Notes: generated by a model not told the origin, from the letters alone. A DNA stretch of 28,730 bases from Sedimentisphaerales bacterium (GCA_016928975.1 JAFGJR010000247.1:1-28730), one strand, 5' to 3'. Counted from the stretch's first letter, positions 16,001-23,911 are shown. Translations and numbers: made by a program.

Positions 16001-18003
16001 TCATGCTCGGCAGGCTGGCCACGCGTGTCGCGCTGACGGAAACGGGTGAGACCCGGAAGAAGGCGCTCTTCACGATGGCGGAGACGGCCTTTGAACAAGC
16101 CCGACAGGCGGACCCGAGCAATGCCTTCGTGCTCGAGAGCTATGCCGAGTACTACCGCGCCAGAGGACAGAACGACAAGGCCCGGGAATTGCTCGTCGAG
16201 TCTCAGGATGAGCGCCTGTTGTGGCGCCATTACTATCGCATCGGCCGGTATGAAGAGGCGCGAAGACTTCTGGAACGGATGCTGAACGAACAGGCAGACA
16301 ATACCGACGCTCTGAAGGGACTCATCCTGGTCGCGCAAGCAACGGCGGACCAAGCGGCGGTCAAAACGTACGGGGAGAGGCTCCTGTCTCTCGAGGACAA
16401 TGTCACTAACCGTCTGGCTCAGATCCGAGCGTATTTGGACGCGGGTCTGGTCCAGGATGCGGAATACAAGCTGCAAGGTTTCAAGGAGAGGTATCCCGAC
16501 GAGCCTCGAATTGGCCTGATGGAGGCGTTGCTGGCTAAGCGACGAGGGCAACTGAAACGGGCGCTGGAACTGGCGAATCGCCATCTCGAGAAGAACCAGC
16601 AGGATGCGTCGGCTTGGCGCTTGCGGGGCGAGATTTCTCTGCTGAGGGGCGATGCGGATCAGGCCATCACAGATTTCGGGAAGAGCCGCTCGCTCGAAGA
16701 CAATCCTGTCACGACGGTGGCCTTGGCCAAGGCCTACGTTTGGGCCGGAAGGGACAGCGAGGCCATCAGAGAGCTGCGTGCCGCCCTTGAGGCCCCGGCG
16801 GTGCCCCCGGAAGCCAGAATGGTCCTGGAGAGCATTTACCGACGATTGGGGCGGAACGATTCGCTCAGACAACTCTACGCTGATACGCTGGCACAATTCC
16901 CGAACAGCATCGCGTGGCTGACCCGGGCGGGATCGTTTGCCATCGATGAGCGCGACTACAACCGCGCTACGGAGCTCTATGAGAAAGCACTCCAACTCAG
17001 GCAGGCAGAGTTGTCGGGAGTCTCCCGGGAGATGCGTGACATGCCGTACGCGTTCGCGCTGGACGGCTACCTGCGGGCGCTGGTCCTCAGTGCCGGCGAA
17101 CCTGACAAGCCAGGCGGCGCTTGGCGCCCCGAACTGCTGGACAAGGTCTTCCGCGAAGGCGAGCAATACGTCGATACGCCGTATGCCGCCGAGGTCCTCC
17201 ACCGCATGGCCGAGGCCAGCAAGGCGCGTGGTGACATGGACGCGGCCAAGGACTACTGCCGCCGGGCCGTCGACAAGGCGTGGGGCGACGACACTGTGGC
17301 AGCCGAAGTCCTGCTCCGCGTCTACCTTCTCTTGGGGCCGGACGAAGTCTCGCACTATTGCCGGCAAAGGCTGGAGACAGACCCGGGGTCACTGGTGGCG
17401 AACTTCACGATGTCCAATCTGGCCCGGGTTCGGGGCGATTATGACGACGCTGTCAATTATATCGATAAGTGCATCGCTCTGTCCGGTTCCGAAACCCAGC
17501 GACGGACCGAGTACATGTTGAAGAAGGCCGACACTCTAACCGTGGCTTACCAGAAGACCTCCGATAAACAGTATCTCGAAGCGGCTATTGACGTTTACGA
17601 AAGTCTACTGGCCCAAATGCCGACAAACAACAACGTTCTGAACAACCTGGCGTACATGCTGGCCCAGGACGATCGGGAACTCCCGCGAGCGCTGGAGTAT
17701 GCCAAGAAGATTCTGGCGAACGATCCCGACAATGCAGTTTTTCTGGATACGTATGCCTATGTTCTCCACAAGAACGGCAGGGACGCAGAGGCCGCAGGGT
17801 CGGTTGCGGCGGCCATCCAGCAGTACGAGGTTAAAGGAACGCCGTCAGCCGAGGTGTATGAGCACCTGGGCATGATAAAAGAGGCGCTCGGAGAGAAGAA
17901 GAATGCGTTGGCGGCATATCGCCGTGCCCTGGAGGTCGCAGACGACACCATGTCCGAGGCTGTCAAGGAGCGCATTCGCCTGGCCGTGGAACGGTTGCAG
18001 TAA
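13021..18003 (+). CDS. Giant membrane-anchored TPR-repeat protein
   Basis: This 1660-residue protein has a basic N-terminus and one membrane helix (about 10-33). Almost everything after it is alpha-helical tetratricopeptide-type repeats, for example AWAAKDYESARRNYAKAF near residue 46, ALKGLILVAQATADQAA near 1098, and a well-formed group at the C-terminus (NNVLNNLAYMLAQ, ALAAYRRALEV). The membrane helix places the repeats in the periplasm. TPR proteins are protein-binding scaffolds, and EPS/exosortase loci often carry a large one (PrsT-like), so a scaffold linking export, sorting and polymerisation is the likely role. AAAGGGG lies 7 bases before the ATG. It has no catalytic domain that I recognise, and the frame is intact throughout. 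A long open frame on the opposite strand (14920-17367) is a by-product of GC-rich codons. Confidence 0.85.
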   Translation: MARRRLNKKVALIGTAVFVLGAMLAVVVILRLTRDPAQFIADGDAAWAAKDYESARRNYAKAFESSDSLDQKVDLLFKLSDVYQATGDWLRVLGCWEQIITSDPKDLPARLARLKYAYVQASSLSDVGQSVGGYWNEVSSQATELIDLAESTGLLEKEKAQLEPSFGEAEQRGWDDGLALLGPYLYFIKGRAAFELASMGAVTSPEQLLEEAKGNLGKAKELDPKNAAVYRYLAAVFLETGEIAGSRGNRDEQEASVKAAEDILAEGVAAAGDVPSAHINVLVRKLTLAQGRPVAEAREKMKTLEPQYKELAERFPASAEARAAMAEFYSFYAAYVSLDVGRGLLDRAIEAAEKASALDKATVKYARFAASLYYRKSALGADEAALQKAIDLAEAALALPQAQDTPGPRHYAVLTERFSLCSLLAKSYVERVLALPQSAPERGGLLAKAEGVVHEIEQIQGSGENPQVVKWQGMLELARGHRDSAVRSLCAAYEQIKASSASDEGDPYLSYTLGKVFEGTPEVGAVIEFLGSALSSGIVNTRPDALLDYTTALLHAGSHDVALSAVNGFDERFGANLRSRQLRARILIASGHLAEAEEAVAQLDTADPNTLRLQLSLLGAKAGQLRDAIKRAESVVGLSDPIEGQPTTEDKEGNAQANVTAMKAELLGYLRRQAQIARQLWQTEAEVAEEDHLTVLCDTLIGQNEIVAAKSVVEVFLNDLPDNAVALFYKGLLSEPDPSACSQARRREIRMQAIDSMADPVARSVALGAFYRESDRLDEAVVEWRKVLDATASQETPPEPVFMHNRQLSSRQVAAAQLFDIARYREDWRLAEEIVQMAKAGNLDGCGGHLYAGRLAFARSRQKEALEELSECLRLRPVFSYGYMLRSSIQAAIGNERAAIDDARRASDLNPVDPIVAKALANALLVRNRDLGNSVSEEQKRETKLSLERAIRLNPGDTQVLVAYADLIDASEPMKALAIRQTIQIKTPSLNNAVMLGRLATRVALTETGETRKKALFTMAETAFEQARQADPSNAFVLESYAEYYRARGQNDKARELLVESQDERLLWRHYYRIGRYEEARRLLERMLNEQADNTDALKGLILVAQATADQAAVKTYGERLLSLEDNVTNRLAQIRAYLDAGLVQDAEYKLQGFKERYPDEPRIGLMEALLAKRRGQLKRALELANRHLEKNQQDASAWRLRGEISLLRGDADQAITDFGKSRSLEDNPVTTVALAKAYVWAGRDSEAIRELRAALEAPAVPPEARMVLESIYRRLGRNDSLRQLYADTLAQFPNSIAWLTRAGSFAIDERDYNRATELYEKALQLRQAELSGVSREMRDMPYAFALDGYLRALVLSAGEPDKPGGAWRPELLDKVFREGEQYVDTPYAAEVLHRMAEASKARGDMDAAKDYCRRAVDKAWGDDTVAAEVLLRVYLLLGPDEVSHYCRQRLETDPGSLVANFTMSNLARVRGDYDDAVNYIDKCIALSGSETQRRTEYMLKKADTLTVAYQKTSDKQYLEAAIDVYESLLAQMPTNNNVLNNLAYMLAQDDRELPRALEYAKKILANDPDNAVFLDTYAYVLHKNGRDAEAAGSVAAAIQQYEVKGTPSAEVYEHLGMIKEALGEKKNALAAYRRALEVADDTMSEAVKERIRLAVERLQ

Positions 18004-18065
18004 GGATGATGGGATACGTCAGATGTTACGTGACCGTGCGGCAGGGTGGTTCGTGGACGCGGGCC

Positions 18066-18071
18066 GGGGAG
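18066..18071 (+). promoter_or_regulatory. Ribosome-binding site that sets the autokinase start
   Basis: GGGGAG lies 7 bases before the ATG at 18079. It favours this start over an in-frame GTG at 18046 that has no such site and would add 11 residues. Confidence 0.7.
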
Positions 18072-18078
18072 TGACACG

Positions 18079-20337
18079 ATGAAGAGGAATCCGACAACGC
18101 CCGTCAGAGGGCCGAGGCCATCCGGAGCCGCGCACGCTTCGACGGCCACGCTGACGCCCAAGGAAATCCTGGGCATGTTGCGTCGGCATGTATGGCTCAT
18201 CCTCTTCATGACCATGCTCGGAGGGACGGCTGGCGGCGGCGGGTGGTACCTTGTCAGGCGGTTTCTGCCGCTCTACAGGGCCGAGACCGCCATCCAGGTG
18301 CTGCCGCCCATCGAGACGGATCCCATGGAGATCGTCGCGACCCAAGTGCAGCAGGACCTCCAGTACGGACACCGCGTCTCGCTGGCCAACCTCATCAAGA
18401 GTCAAAACAGCCTTCTGGATCTTCTTCATAGCGACAAGGTTCGGTCCACCAAGTGGTTTCGGCGGCAGGTGGGGAGCGACGCTGATACGACCGAGCGGGC
18501 CGACCCGGCCAGGATCGTCAAAGCCGTCAAGTACTTGGAGAAGAACCTGATTGCTTTCCCGCATCGGGAGGCAGATCAGATCATCATGTCAATGACCTGC
18601 GGCGATCCGGGTGAAGCCGCCCTGATCGTCAACGAAATGACCCGGCTGTTTGTCAGTCAGCACGGAGAGACCAAGAAAGAAGAACTGGGCAAGAAGCTCA
18701 TCGAGCTAACCAGTCAGCAGAGCCTCGTTGAGGGACAAATCAGTGCCGGCGAGCGCGAGCTGCAGCGTCTGCGGGAGGAATCCGGCATCACCGATCTGGA
18801 GCAGCCGACGGGCCGGTACTTCCAACATACGATTACGCTGCGGCTGAACGACCTGGAGCTTCAGGAAAGCGAACTGGAACTGGCCGTCAAGCAGCTTCAG
18901 GCCGACATTGCGAATCTCAAGGCGTTGGCCGAGGGACCAGTCACGGAGCAGATCGAGCACGCCATCGAGAGAGATCCGGTGATGGTTTCGTTGGCCGAGC
19001 AGTTGGTGCTTCTGCAAGCCCAATTGTCCGGCCGGCTCACCCGATTCGGGGAGGGCCATCGCATAGTCCGTCAAACGCAGGAGCAGATCGGCGAGATTGA
19101 GGTGAAGCGACGCCAGCGTAAGATGGAAATCGCCGACCAGACGCGTCGCGCGAATCTCCTCAACGCACGCGACAGCCTCCGCGTTCTGGAAGAGCGGCTC
19201 ACCGAACTCCAGCGGCTTCGGAACCAGGCCCAGGAGAAGCAGAGAGAACTGGATGAGGCCCGCGCCGGCTACGAGCAGGTGCTGAAGAAACGGGACGAGC
19301 GAATCGAAATGCTCAACCAGATCAAAGCACAGGTCGAGAAGCTGCGCATCATGCTCAACGACCCGGGGACGCCTAAGGTGCAACGGCTCAGGGAGGCGCT
19401 GCCCCCGCTGGAGATGGTCCTGTCACGACACATTCTGCTGTGGATTCCCGGCGGAACGATGCTGGGGTTGATGTTCGGCCTGTTCCTGGCGTTCTTGGTC
19501 GAGATGCTCAACGACCTGGTGCGAACGCCCAGCGACGTGAAGCGCTTCCTCGGTTTACCTCTGCTGGGCGTCATTCCCGAGGCCGGCGAAGACCACACCG
19601 TGGATGACATCGACTTGTATCGCATCGTGGATCAAGCCCCTTACTCGTTGCTGGGCGAGTCCTATCGACGCTGCCGCACGAATATCGATCTGTCCGGCGA
19701 GCCCGGGCCTAAGAGCTTGCTCGTCGCCAGTGGGAATGCAGACGACGGCAAGACTTCCCTGGCGTGCAATCTGGCTGAGGCATTTGTCGCCAAGTATGAG
19801 AAGGTCCTTCTGATTGACGCAAACCTCCGACAGCCCAGACTGCATCTGGTCTTTCCCCGAGGCGCCTCGGAGGAAAAAGGTGAGCAGCGCCGACCAGGTT
19901 TGACGAGCCTCCTGATGGGACAGTGCGAGTATCGTGAGGCGATTCGGCCAAGCGGCGTAGGGGGGCTGGATTTGATCTACGCGGGTCCGCCGACCGCGAA
20001 TCCCGCGGATTTGCTTGCCGGCCGTCGGATGAAAGAGCTTGTCGAAACCGCCGCCCGCGACTATGATCGTGTTGTCATCGATAGCCCCCCGGTGCTGCTT
20101 GTTAGTGACGTCAAGATGCTGGCCAGGCTCGCGGATGCGACGCTTCTGGTGTTCAATGCGGCGGCAACCAAGAGGGGCGCCGCCCTGCGGACGATCTTCG
20201 AGTTGCAGGAAGTTGGCACCAATGTGATCGGTTGCGTACTCTGCGCTGCCGAAGCCATCAAAGGCGGCTATTTCCGTAGGGAGTTCAGGGCCTACCGGGA
20301 GTATCTCAAGCCCCAGTTGGCAGCCAGTTCCGCCTGA
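18079..20337 (+). CDS. Wzz/GumC chain-length protein fused to tyrosine autokinase
   Basis: This 752-residue fusion controls EPS chain length and export. The N-terminal Wzz half has a membrane helix at about 38-58, a long periplasmic coiled coil (about 195-425) and a second helix at about 452-475. The cytoplasmic BY-kinase half has Walker A SGNADDGKTS (Lys558), Walker A' VLLIDANLRQP (576-586) and Walker B VVIDSPP (Asp668). A modest C-terminal tyrosine set (Tyr731, Tyr739, Tyr742) would be the autophosphorylation tail. The A' motif has Asn582 where the family usually has a second Asp, so kinase activity may be altered. The gene lies 75 bp after the TPR gene and 42 bp before the epimerase. Domain order matches single-chain GumC-kinase proteins rather than split Wzc pairs from Firmicutes. 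Confidence 0.92.
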   Translation: MKRNPTTPVRGPRPSGAAHASTATLTPKEILGMLRRHVWLILFMTMLGGTAGGGGWYLVRRFLPLYRAETAIQVLPPIETDPMEIVATQVQQDLQYGHRVSLANLIKSQNSLLDLLHSDKVRSTKWFRRQVGSDADTTERADPARIVKAVKYLEKNLIAFPHREADQIIMSMTCGDPGEAALIVNEMTRLFVSQHGETKKEELGKKLIELTSQQSLVEGQISAGERELQRLREESGITDLEQPTGRYFQHTITLRLNDLELQESELELAVKQLQADIANLKALAEGPVTEQIEHAIERDPVMVSLAEQLVLLQAQLSGRLTRFGEGHRIVRQTQEQIGEIEVKRRQRKMEIADQTRRANLLNARDSLRVLEERLTELQRLRNQAQEKQRELDEARAGYEQVLKKRDERIEMLNQIKAQVEKLRIMLNDPGTPKVQRLREALPPLEMVLSRHILLWIPGGTMLGLMFGLFLAFLVEMLNDLVRTPSDVKRFLGLPLLGVIPEAGEDHTVDDIDLYRIVDQAPYSLLGESYRRCRTNIDLSGEPGPKSLLVASGNADDGKTSLACNLAEAFVAKYEKVLLIDANLRQPRLHLVFPRGASEEKGEQRRPGLTSLLMGQCEYREAIRPSGVGGLDLIYAGPPTANPADLLAGRRMKELVETAARDYDRVVIDSPPVLLVSDVKMLARLADATLLVFNAAATKRGAALRTIFELQEVGTNVIGCVLCAAEAIKGGYFRREFRAYREYLKPQLAASSA

Positions 20338-20379
20338 TGTGAGGCCCCTGCGACCTGGTATTCTTGCGAAGGGTTCATA

Positions 20380-21321
20380 ATGATGGAGAAGTTCCTGGTA
20401 ACGGGCGGAGCCGGATTCATCGGCTCAAACATCTGCAAACGGCTGGTGGCCGACGGGTATTTCGTGCGCGTGGTGGACAATCTGCTCACGGGCAAGCGGA
20501 GCAACCTTGACGCCGTCTCGGACAAGATCGACTTCATCGAGGCGGATATGGGCGACGAAGAGGTAGCCCGGTCGGTCGTCAAGGACATCGACGTCGTTCT
20601 GCATGAAGGAGCATTGCCCTCGGTTCCGCGCAGCGTGGACGATCCGGCCGCTGCGCACCGGCACTGCGTCGATGCGACTTTTACACTGTTGTTGGCGGCG
20701 CGGGATGCGCGCGTCAAACGTTTTGTCTATGCGGCCAGCTCCTCAGCGTATGGCGACACACCCACGCTGCCGAAAGTCGAAATGATGCCGACAAGTCCGC
20801 TCTCTCCCTACGCGGTGGGAAAACTCGTGGGGGAATACTACTGCGCGGTGTTCTCCAGAGTTTTCGGCCTGGAGACTATCTCGCTGCGCTACTTCAACGT
20901 GTTCGGGCCGCAGCAGGACCCGACCAGCCAGTATGCCGCCGCTATCCCGGCATTCGTCACCGCCATTTTGAAGGACCAGCCGCCCACCGTCTATGGCGAC
21001 GGAGAACAGAGCCGCGACTTCACCTATATTGACAATGTCGTTGAGGCCAGTCTCTGTGCGGCCCGAGCCGAAAGGACCAATGGCGAAGTCGTGAATGTCG
21101 CTTGCGGTGAGAGGGTCACGGTCAATGAAATCATCGCGATGATAAACGAGATTCTCGGCAAGAACGTCAAACCTATCTACGCTCCGCAGCGGCCGGGCGA
21201 CGTCAAGCACTCGCTGGCCGACATCACGGCCGCCAGGAAGCTCATCGGCTTCGAGCCGGTCGTCCTGTTCCGCGAGGGCCTCGAACGCGCCATCGCCTGG
21301 TACCGCGACAACTGGACGTAG
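20380..21321 (+). CDS. NAD-dependent nucleotide-sugar epimerase (extended SDR)
   Basis: This 313-residue enzyme is an extended short-chain dehydrogenase that would interconvert UDP-sugars, most likely at C4, to supply the EPS. The NAD-binding TGGAGFIGSN (8-17), the SSSAYGD strand and the catalytic YAVGK (Tyr144, Lys148) are all intact. The stretch ALPSVPRSVDDP resembles UDP-GlcNAc 4-epimerases of the WbpP type more than GalE, but UDP-glucose or UDP-glucuronate epimerase cannot be ruled out. It is the last gene of the EPS operon, 42 bp after the autokinase, and is followed by tandem hairpins. The first of two adjacent ATGs (20380, 20383) is used; the upstream Shine-Dalgarno match is weak, so translational coupling is possible. 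Confidence 0.9.
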   Translation: MMEKFLVTGGAGFIGSNICKRLVADGYFVRVVDNLLTGKRSNLDAVSDKIDFIEADMGDEEVARSVVKDIDVVLHEGALPSVPRSVDDPAAAHRHCVDATFTLLLAARDARVKRFVYAASSSAYGDTPTLPKVEMMPTSPLSPYAVGKLVGEYYCAVFSRVFGLETISLRYFNVFGPQQDPTSQYAAAIPAFVTAILKDQPPTVYGDGEQSRDFTYIDNVVEASLCAARAERTNGEVVNVACGERVTVNEIIAMINEILGKNVKPIYAPQRPGDVKHSLADITAARKLIGFEPVVLFREGLERAIAWYRDNWT

Positions 21322-21336
21322 CTGTGTAGGAGAAAG

Positions 21337-21366
21337 GGCTGCCCGCAGCCGACTGAGGGTTCCTCA
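21337..21366. terminator. Tandem hairpins between convergent operons
   Basis: GGCTG-CCCG-CAGCC (21337-21350) is followed by TGAGG-GTT-CCTCA (21354-21366). They lie between the ends of the EPS operon (+) and hicA (-), where transcripts from both sides must stop. Neither stem is followed by a T-run. Confidence 0.4.
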
Positions 21367-21391
21367 ACTTGCGGCCAAAAAGACGCTGTGG

Positions 21392-21598
21392 TCACAAGCT
21401 GGGATCGCTGATGTTGGCTAGCTTCATCAAGTGGTTCAACAATCCCTTTTTCAGGGTCTTGTTGCCGTGAATTGGTACTGAGGTTCTTTCTGGTCTTCCC
21501 GCCTTAGTGTAGACGTGGTGGCTGCCGTGAATCCTCTTCAGCTCCCAGCCATTTGCGCTGAGCAGTCTCGCAAAGTCCTTTCCGCTCATCGGCTTCAA
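21392..21598 (-). CDS. hicA: HicA-family mRNA interferase toxin
   Basis: This 68-residue protein is a HicA toxin: a small double-stranded-RNA-binding-like fold that cleaves mRNA. It shows the family pattern SGKDF near the start, [14 protein letters not shown] with the presumed catalytic His27, and [16 protein letters not shown] near the end. Its ATG overlaps the stop of hicB by four bases (ATGA), so toxin translation depends on that of the antitoxin. Here the antitoxin gene comes first, opposite to the classical hicA-hicB order but common in other hic loci. All key residues look intact, so the toxin is probably functional. Confidence 0.93.
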   Translation of the reverse strand: MKPMSGKDFARLLSANGWELKRIHGSHHVYTKAGRPERTSVPIHGNKTLKKGLLNHLMKLANISDPSL

Positions 21599-21798
21599 AC
21601 GCTGATCTCCAGCAGCCGGTCGCCTTCCTGGATGCGGTGCTCATCGACGTCGACCGACAAGCAGGCTTCAACGGCTTCGTAGATGTTCTGAAGAAGCTCT
21701 TCGAAGGTGTCGCCCTGGGTCACGCAGCCGGGAATGGCGGGAATCTCGGCCCAGTAGCCTCCCTCTTCCGCTTGGTGGATGATAGTTTTCAGCTTCAT
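21595..21798 (-). CDS. hicB: HicB-family antitoxin, short form
   Basis: This 67-residue antitoxin would bind and block HicA. It has the HicB partial RNase H-like fold signature: [35 protein letters not shown] region (residues 11-45), which also marks the UPF0150 family. No helix-turn-helix or ribbon-helix-helix follows the fold, so this short version seems to lack a DNA-binding domain, and autoregulation by the usual route is doubtful. GGAAG precedes the ATG within a small inverted repeat. A promoter with 17-bp spacing lies about 50 bp upstream. The sequence is too short to tell whether the pair was acquired recently. Confidence 0.93.
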   Translation of the reverse strand: MKLKTIIHQAEEGGYWAEIPAIPGCVTQGDTFEELLQNIYEAVEACLSVDVDEHRIQEGDRLLEISV

Positions 21799-21811
21799 TG
21801 GAACACTTCCA
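21799..21811 (-). promoter_or_regulatory. Inverted repeat covering the hicB ribosome-binding site
   Basis: On the minus strand TGGAA-GTG-TTCCA directly precedes the hicB ATG and includes its Shine-Dalgarno GGAAG. It could be an operator or a hairpin that hides the ribosome-binding site. Confidence 0.35.
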
Positions 21812-21844
21812 GTTCTTTATCGGTGCGTTCGATATCTCCCGTTT

Positions 21845-21873
21845 ACTATACTCCGCACACCGGTCCGAGGCAA
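21845..21873 (-). promoter_or_regulatory. Candidate sigma-70 promoter of hicBA
   Basis: On the minus strand TTGCCT (21868-21873) and TATAGT (21845-21850) are separated by exactly 17 bp. The start of transcription would fall near 21838, giving a leader of about 40 bases before hicB. Confidence 0.5.
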
Positions 21874-21876
21874 ACG

Positions 21877-22278
21877 TTATTCGAGCTGGCTGCGGAGGGC
21901 TTCGGCTTTCTCCAGGACTTGCTCGCGCGTGGGGTGCTGGCGAGGCTGAAGCTGGAACGTCCATTCGTAGCTGTCAACGATCCGGCCGGGATAGAGGATT
22001 TGCGCGAAGAGATCGAACGGAGCGTGGTCATGGAGAGGAGATTTCAGTTCGCGGGCGGTGTCAAGCGTCTCATAGCCCTCTTTGTTGATCCGGACCCAGT
22101 AGTTGCCGTACCAGTTGAAGTTGACTGTTACCGGCGACACGCCGATCTGCTCATCATTCAGGACGACGAGGGCCCCTTGGGGTTCGGTGTTGATGGTCAG
22201 CTTCCGCTCCACGCAGCCGCTGAGTAGCACGGCGGCCAGAACACTGAGCGTCAGACAGCCCGCGGTACGTCTTTTCAT
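21877..22278 (-). CDS. PEGA-domain lipoprotein
   Basis: This 133-residue protein has a lipoprotein signal ending L-S-G-C (Cys22) and a PEGA domain from about residue 26. The hallmark is TEPQGALVVLNDEQIGVSPV (31-50), followed by aromatic-rich strands (YGNYWVRINKEGYE). PEGA domains are small beta-folds found in surface and envelope proteins; their function is mostly unknown. The C-terminal third is a short helix with a QLQPRQHPTREQ segment. The ATG at 22278 is chosen over an upstream in-frame start at 22323 because AAAGGGA precedes it and the signal peptide begins there. A perfect TATAAT lies about 45 bases upstream. It follows the Ycf46-like gene by 109 bp on the same strand, but probably has its own promoter. 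Confidence 0.83.
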   Translation of the reverse strand: MKRRTAGCLTLSVLAAVLLSGCVERKLTINTEPQGALVVLNDEQIGVSPVTVNFNWYGNYWVRINKEGYETLDTARELKSPLHDHAPFDLFAQILYPGRIVDSYEWTFQLQPRQHPTREQVLEKAEALRSQLE

Positions 22279-22321
22279 GTCGAGGATCCCTTTGGATGGC
22301 TCAAGTCCTTCATTGCCGCCC

Positions 22322-22327
22322 ATTATA
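22322..22327 (-). promoter_or_regulatory. Consensus -10 element before the PEGA lipoprotein
   Basis: On the minus strand TATAAT lies so that transcription would start near 22315, 37 bases before the ATG at 22278. The -35 position (CTTTCC) is a poor match, so an activator or chance is possible. Confidence 0.35.
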
Positions 22328-22387
22328 GAGAGACTTCACTCCGAGGAAAGGCTGAACTCCAACGTCGCAACTGGTTTCGCCCGATTG

Positions 22388-23875
22388 TCAATCAGCCGAC
22401 ATGCACCGGCCTTTGCCCCATTCGCGCAGGGCGCAGACCTTCTCTGCCATCGTTGCCGACAGGGGCGGTGAGGCCTGCACCGCCGCGATGACACGTTCGG
22501 TATCCAGGTCTGCCTTGTCGGCGTAGGCTTCGTGCAAGGCCGATACGACTGCCTGTTCGATCTCGGAGCCGCTGTAGCCTTCGGAGGCATCCGCCAGCGC
22601 GTGCAAGTCGAACTTCTCGGGTCCTCGGCCGCGTTTGCGCAGGTGAATGGCAAAGATCTGTTCCCGCACGGCAGGTATTGGCAGATCAACGAAGAATATC
22701 TCGTCGAAGCGGCCCTTGCGCAGCAACTCCGGAGGCAAGGCCTCGATGTCGTTCGCTGTGGCGACGACAAAGACAGGGGCCTCGCGCTCCTGCAACCACG
22801 TCAGCAGTGTGCCGAACATGCGTTGTGAGAGCCCGCCATCGGCGCTGCGGCTGGCCGCCGAGGCAAAGGCCTTCTCGATTTCGTCGATCCACAGAATCAC
22901 CGGCGCCATCATCTCGGTTTGCTTCAGTGCGTCGCGCAGGTTGTGCTCCGATTCCCCGATGAAGCTGGCGTAGAGCGTGCCGGGGTCGAGCCGCAGCAGT
23001 GGTTGGTGCCAGGCCGTGGCGATGGCCTTGGCGCAGAGGCTCTTGCCTGCGCCCTGCACGCCGAGCATGAGAACGCCTCGCGGCGGCGTCAGGCCAAACT
23101 GCTTGGCCTCATTGCTGAAGGCGTCCCGACGCTGGTTCAGCCACTTCTTCAGACGGTTCATCCCGCCGATCTCGCTCAGGTCCAGAGGGGTCTGGATGTA
23201 TTCGAGCAGGCCTCCTTGCTGAACCATCCGGCGCTTGTTGGCGATGACGATGTTGATGTCCTCATCTCGGAAACGCTGGTCGGCGGCCACCGCATCGTTG
23301 ATAATCCGGGCCGCCTGGCGGCGCGTCAATCCGCGCAGATTGCGGACGATCGTATCCAGCCCTTTCTGGGTGATGCCGACCTCGATGGGCTTTTTGCGGT
23401 GCAGCCGCTGGAGCGTGGCCCGGATGATCTGCAGCAGTTCCTTTTCGTCAGGGAAGGACAACTCGAAGGGCCTACTGTAGCTTCTCACCACGTCGGGGAT
23501 CTTGTCGCTGCTGTCGATCATCACGATGGTCAGGCCGGTCTTGTCGAAGCTCTCGATCATGTCTCGGAGGATGCGCAGGGCCTTGCCGCTCCGCACGTGC
23601 TCGGCCAGATCGAGCGTGACAAGGATCGACCCCGGCTTGGCCTGGCACATGTTGGCCAGCCCGGCGGCCGGGGCGTCCGTGTCGGCGATGGAAGGGCTGC
23701 CGTCGATGAGTCCGTCCCGCACCCCGTCGGCCACCGACCAGACCCACACGTCCCGTTTGAGCTTGGCGGCGGCCTTGCGCACAACCTCCAGGGCGTAATG
23801 CTCTTCCTGGGTGATGATGGAGATGCAGGAGTAGCCGCCCTCTATCAACTGCTCGAATTGTTCGAAATCATTCAT
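22388..23875 (-). CDS. Ycf46-like AAA+ ATPase
   Basis: This 495-residue protein joins an N-terminal non-ATPase region (1-225) to one AAA+ module. It has Walker A GVQGAGKS (272-279), Walker B ILWIDEIEKA (Asp331, Glu332), a sensor-1-type ATAND and the arginine-finger motif RKGRFDE (386-392). The N-terminal half contains a degenerate P-loop-like fold (SILVTLDLAEHV, TIVMIDSSDKIPD), and the order matches the Ycf46 family known from plastids and cyanobacteria, also present widely in bacteria. In cyanobacteria Ycf46 has been linked to CO2-utilisation control; in other phyla the role is unknown. It is cytoplasmic. CTGAGGAC gives a usable ribosome-binding site, and a promoter is visible about 40 bp upstream. 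It is divergent from pheT. Confidence 0.87.
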   Translation of the reverse strand: MNDFEQFEQLIEGGYSCISIITQEEHYALEVVRKAAAKLKRDVWVWSVADGVRDGLIDGSPSIADTDAPAAGLANMCQAKPGSILVTLDLAEHVRSGKALRILRDMIESFDKTGLTIVMIDSSDKIPDVVRSYSRPFELSFPDEKELLQIIRATLQRLHRKKPIEVGITQKGLDTIVRNLRGLTRRQAARIINDAVAADQRFRDEDINIVIANKRRMVQQGGLLEYIQTPLDLSEIGGMNRLKKWLNQRRDAFSNEAKQFGLTPPRGVLMLGVQGAGKSLCAKAIATAWHQPLLRLDPGTLYASFIGESEHNLRDALKQTEMMAPVILWIDEIEKAFASAASRSADGGLSQRMFGTLLTWLQEREAPVFVVATANDIEALPPELLRKGRFDEIFFVDLPIPAVREQIFAIHLRKRGRGPEKFDLHALADASEGYSGSEIEQAVVSALHEAYADKADLDTERVIAAVQASPPLSATMAEKVCALREWGKGRCMSAD

Positions 23876-23911
23876 GTCTTCAGAGTCCTCAGTGTTGCCG
23901 CATCACCAATG

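Noticed and set aside
14920..17367. 815-residue open frame antisense to the TPR gene
   Set aside because: It lies fully inside the TPR gene on the other strand, has no recognisable domain and reflects the scarcity of stops opposite GC-rich codons.
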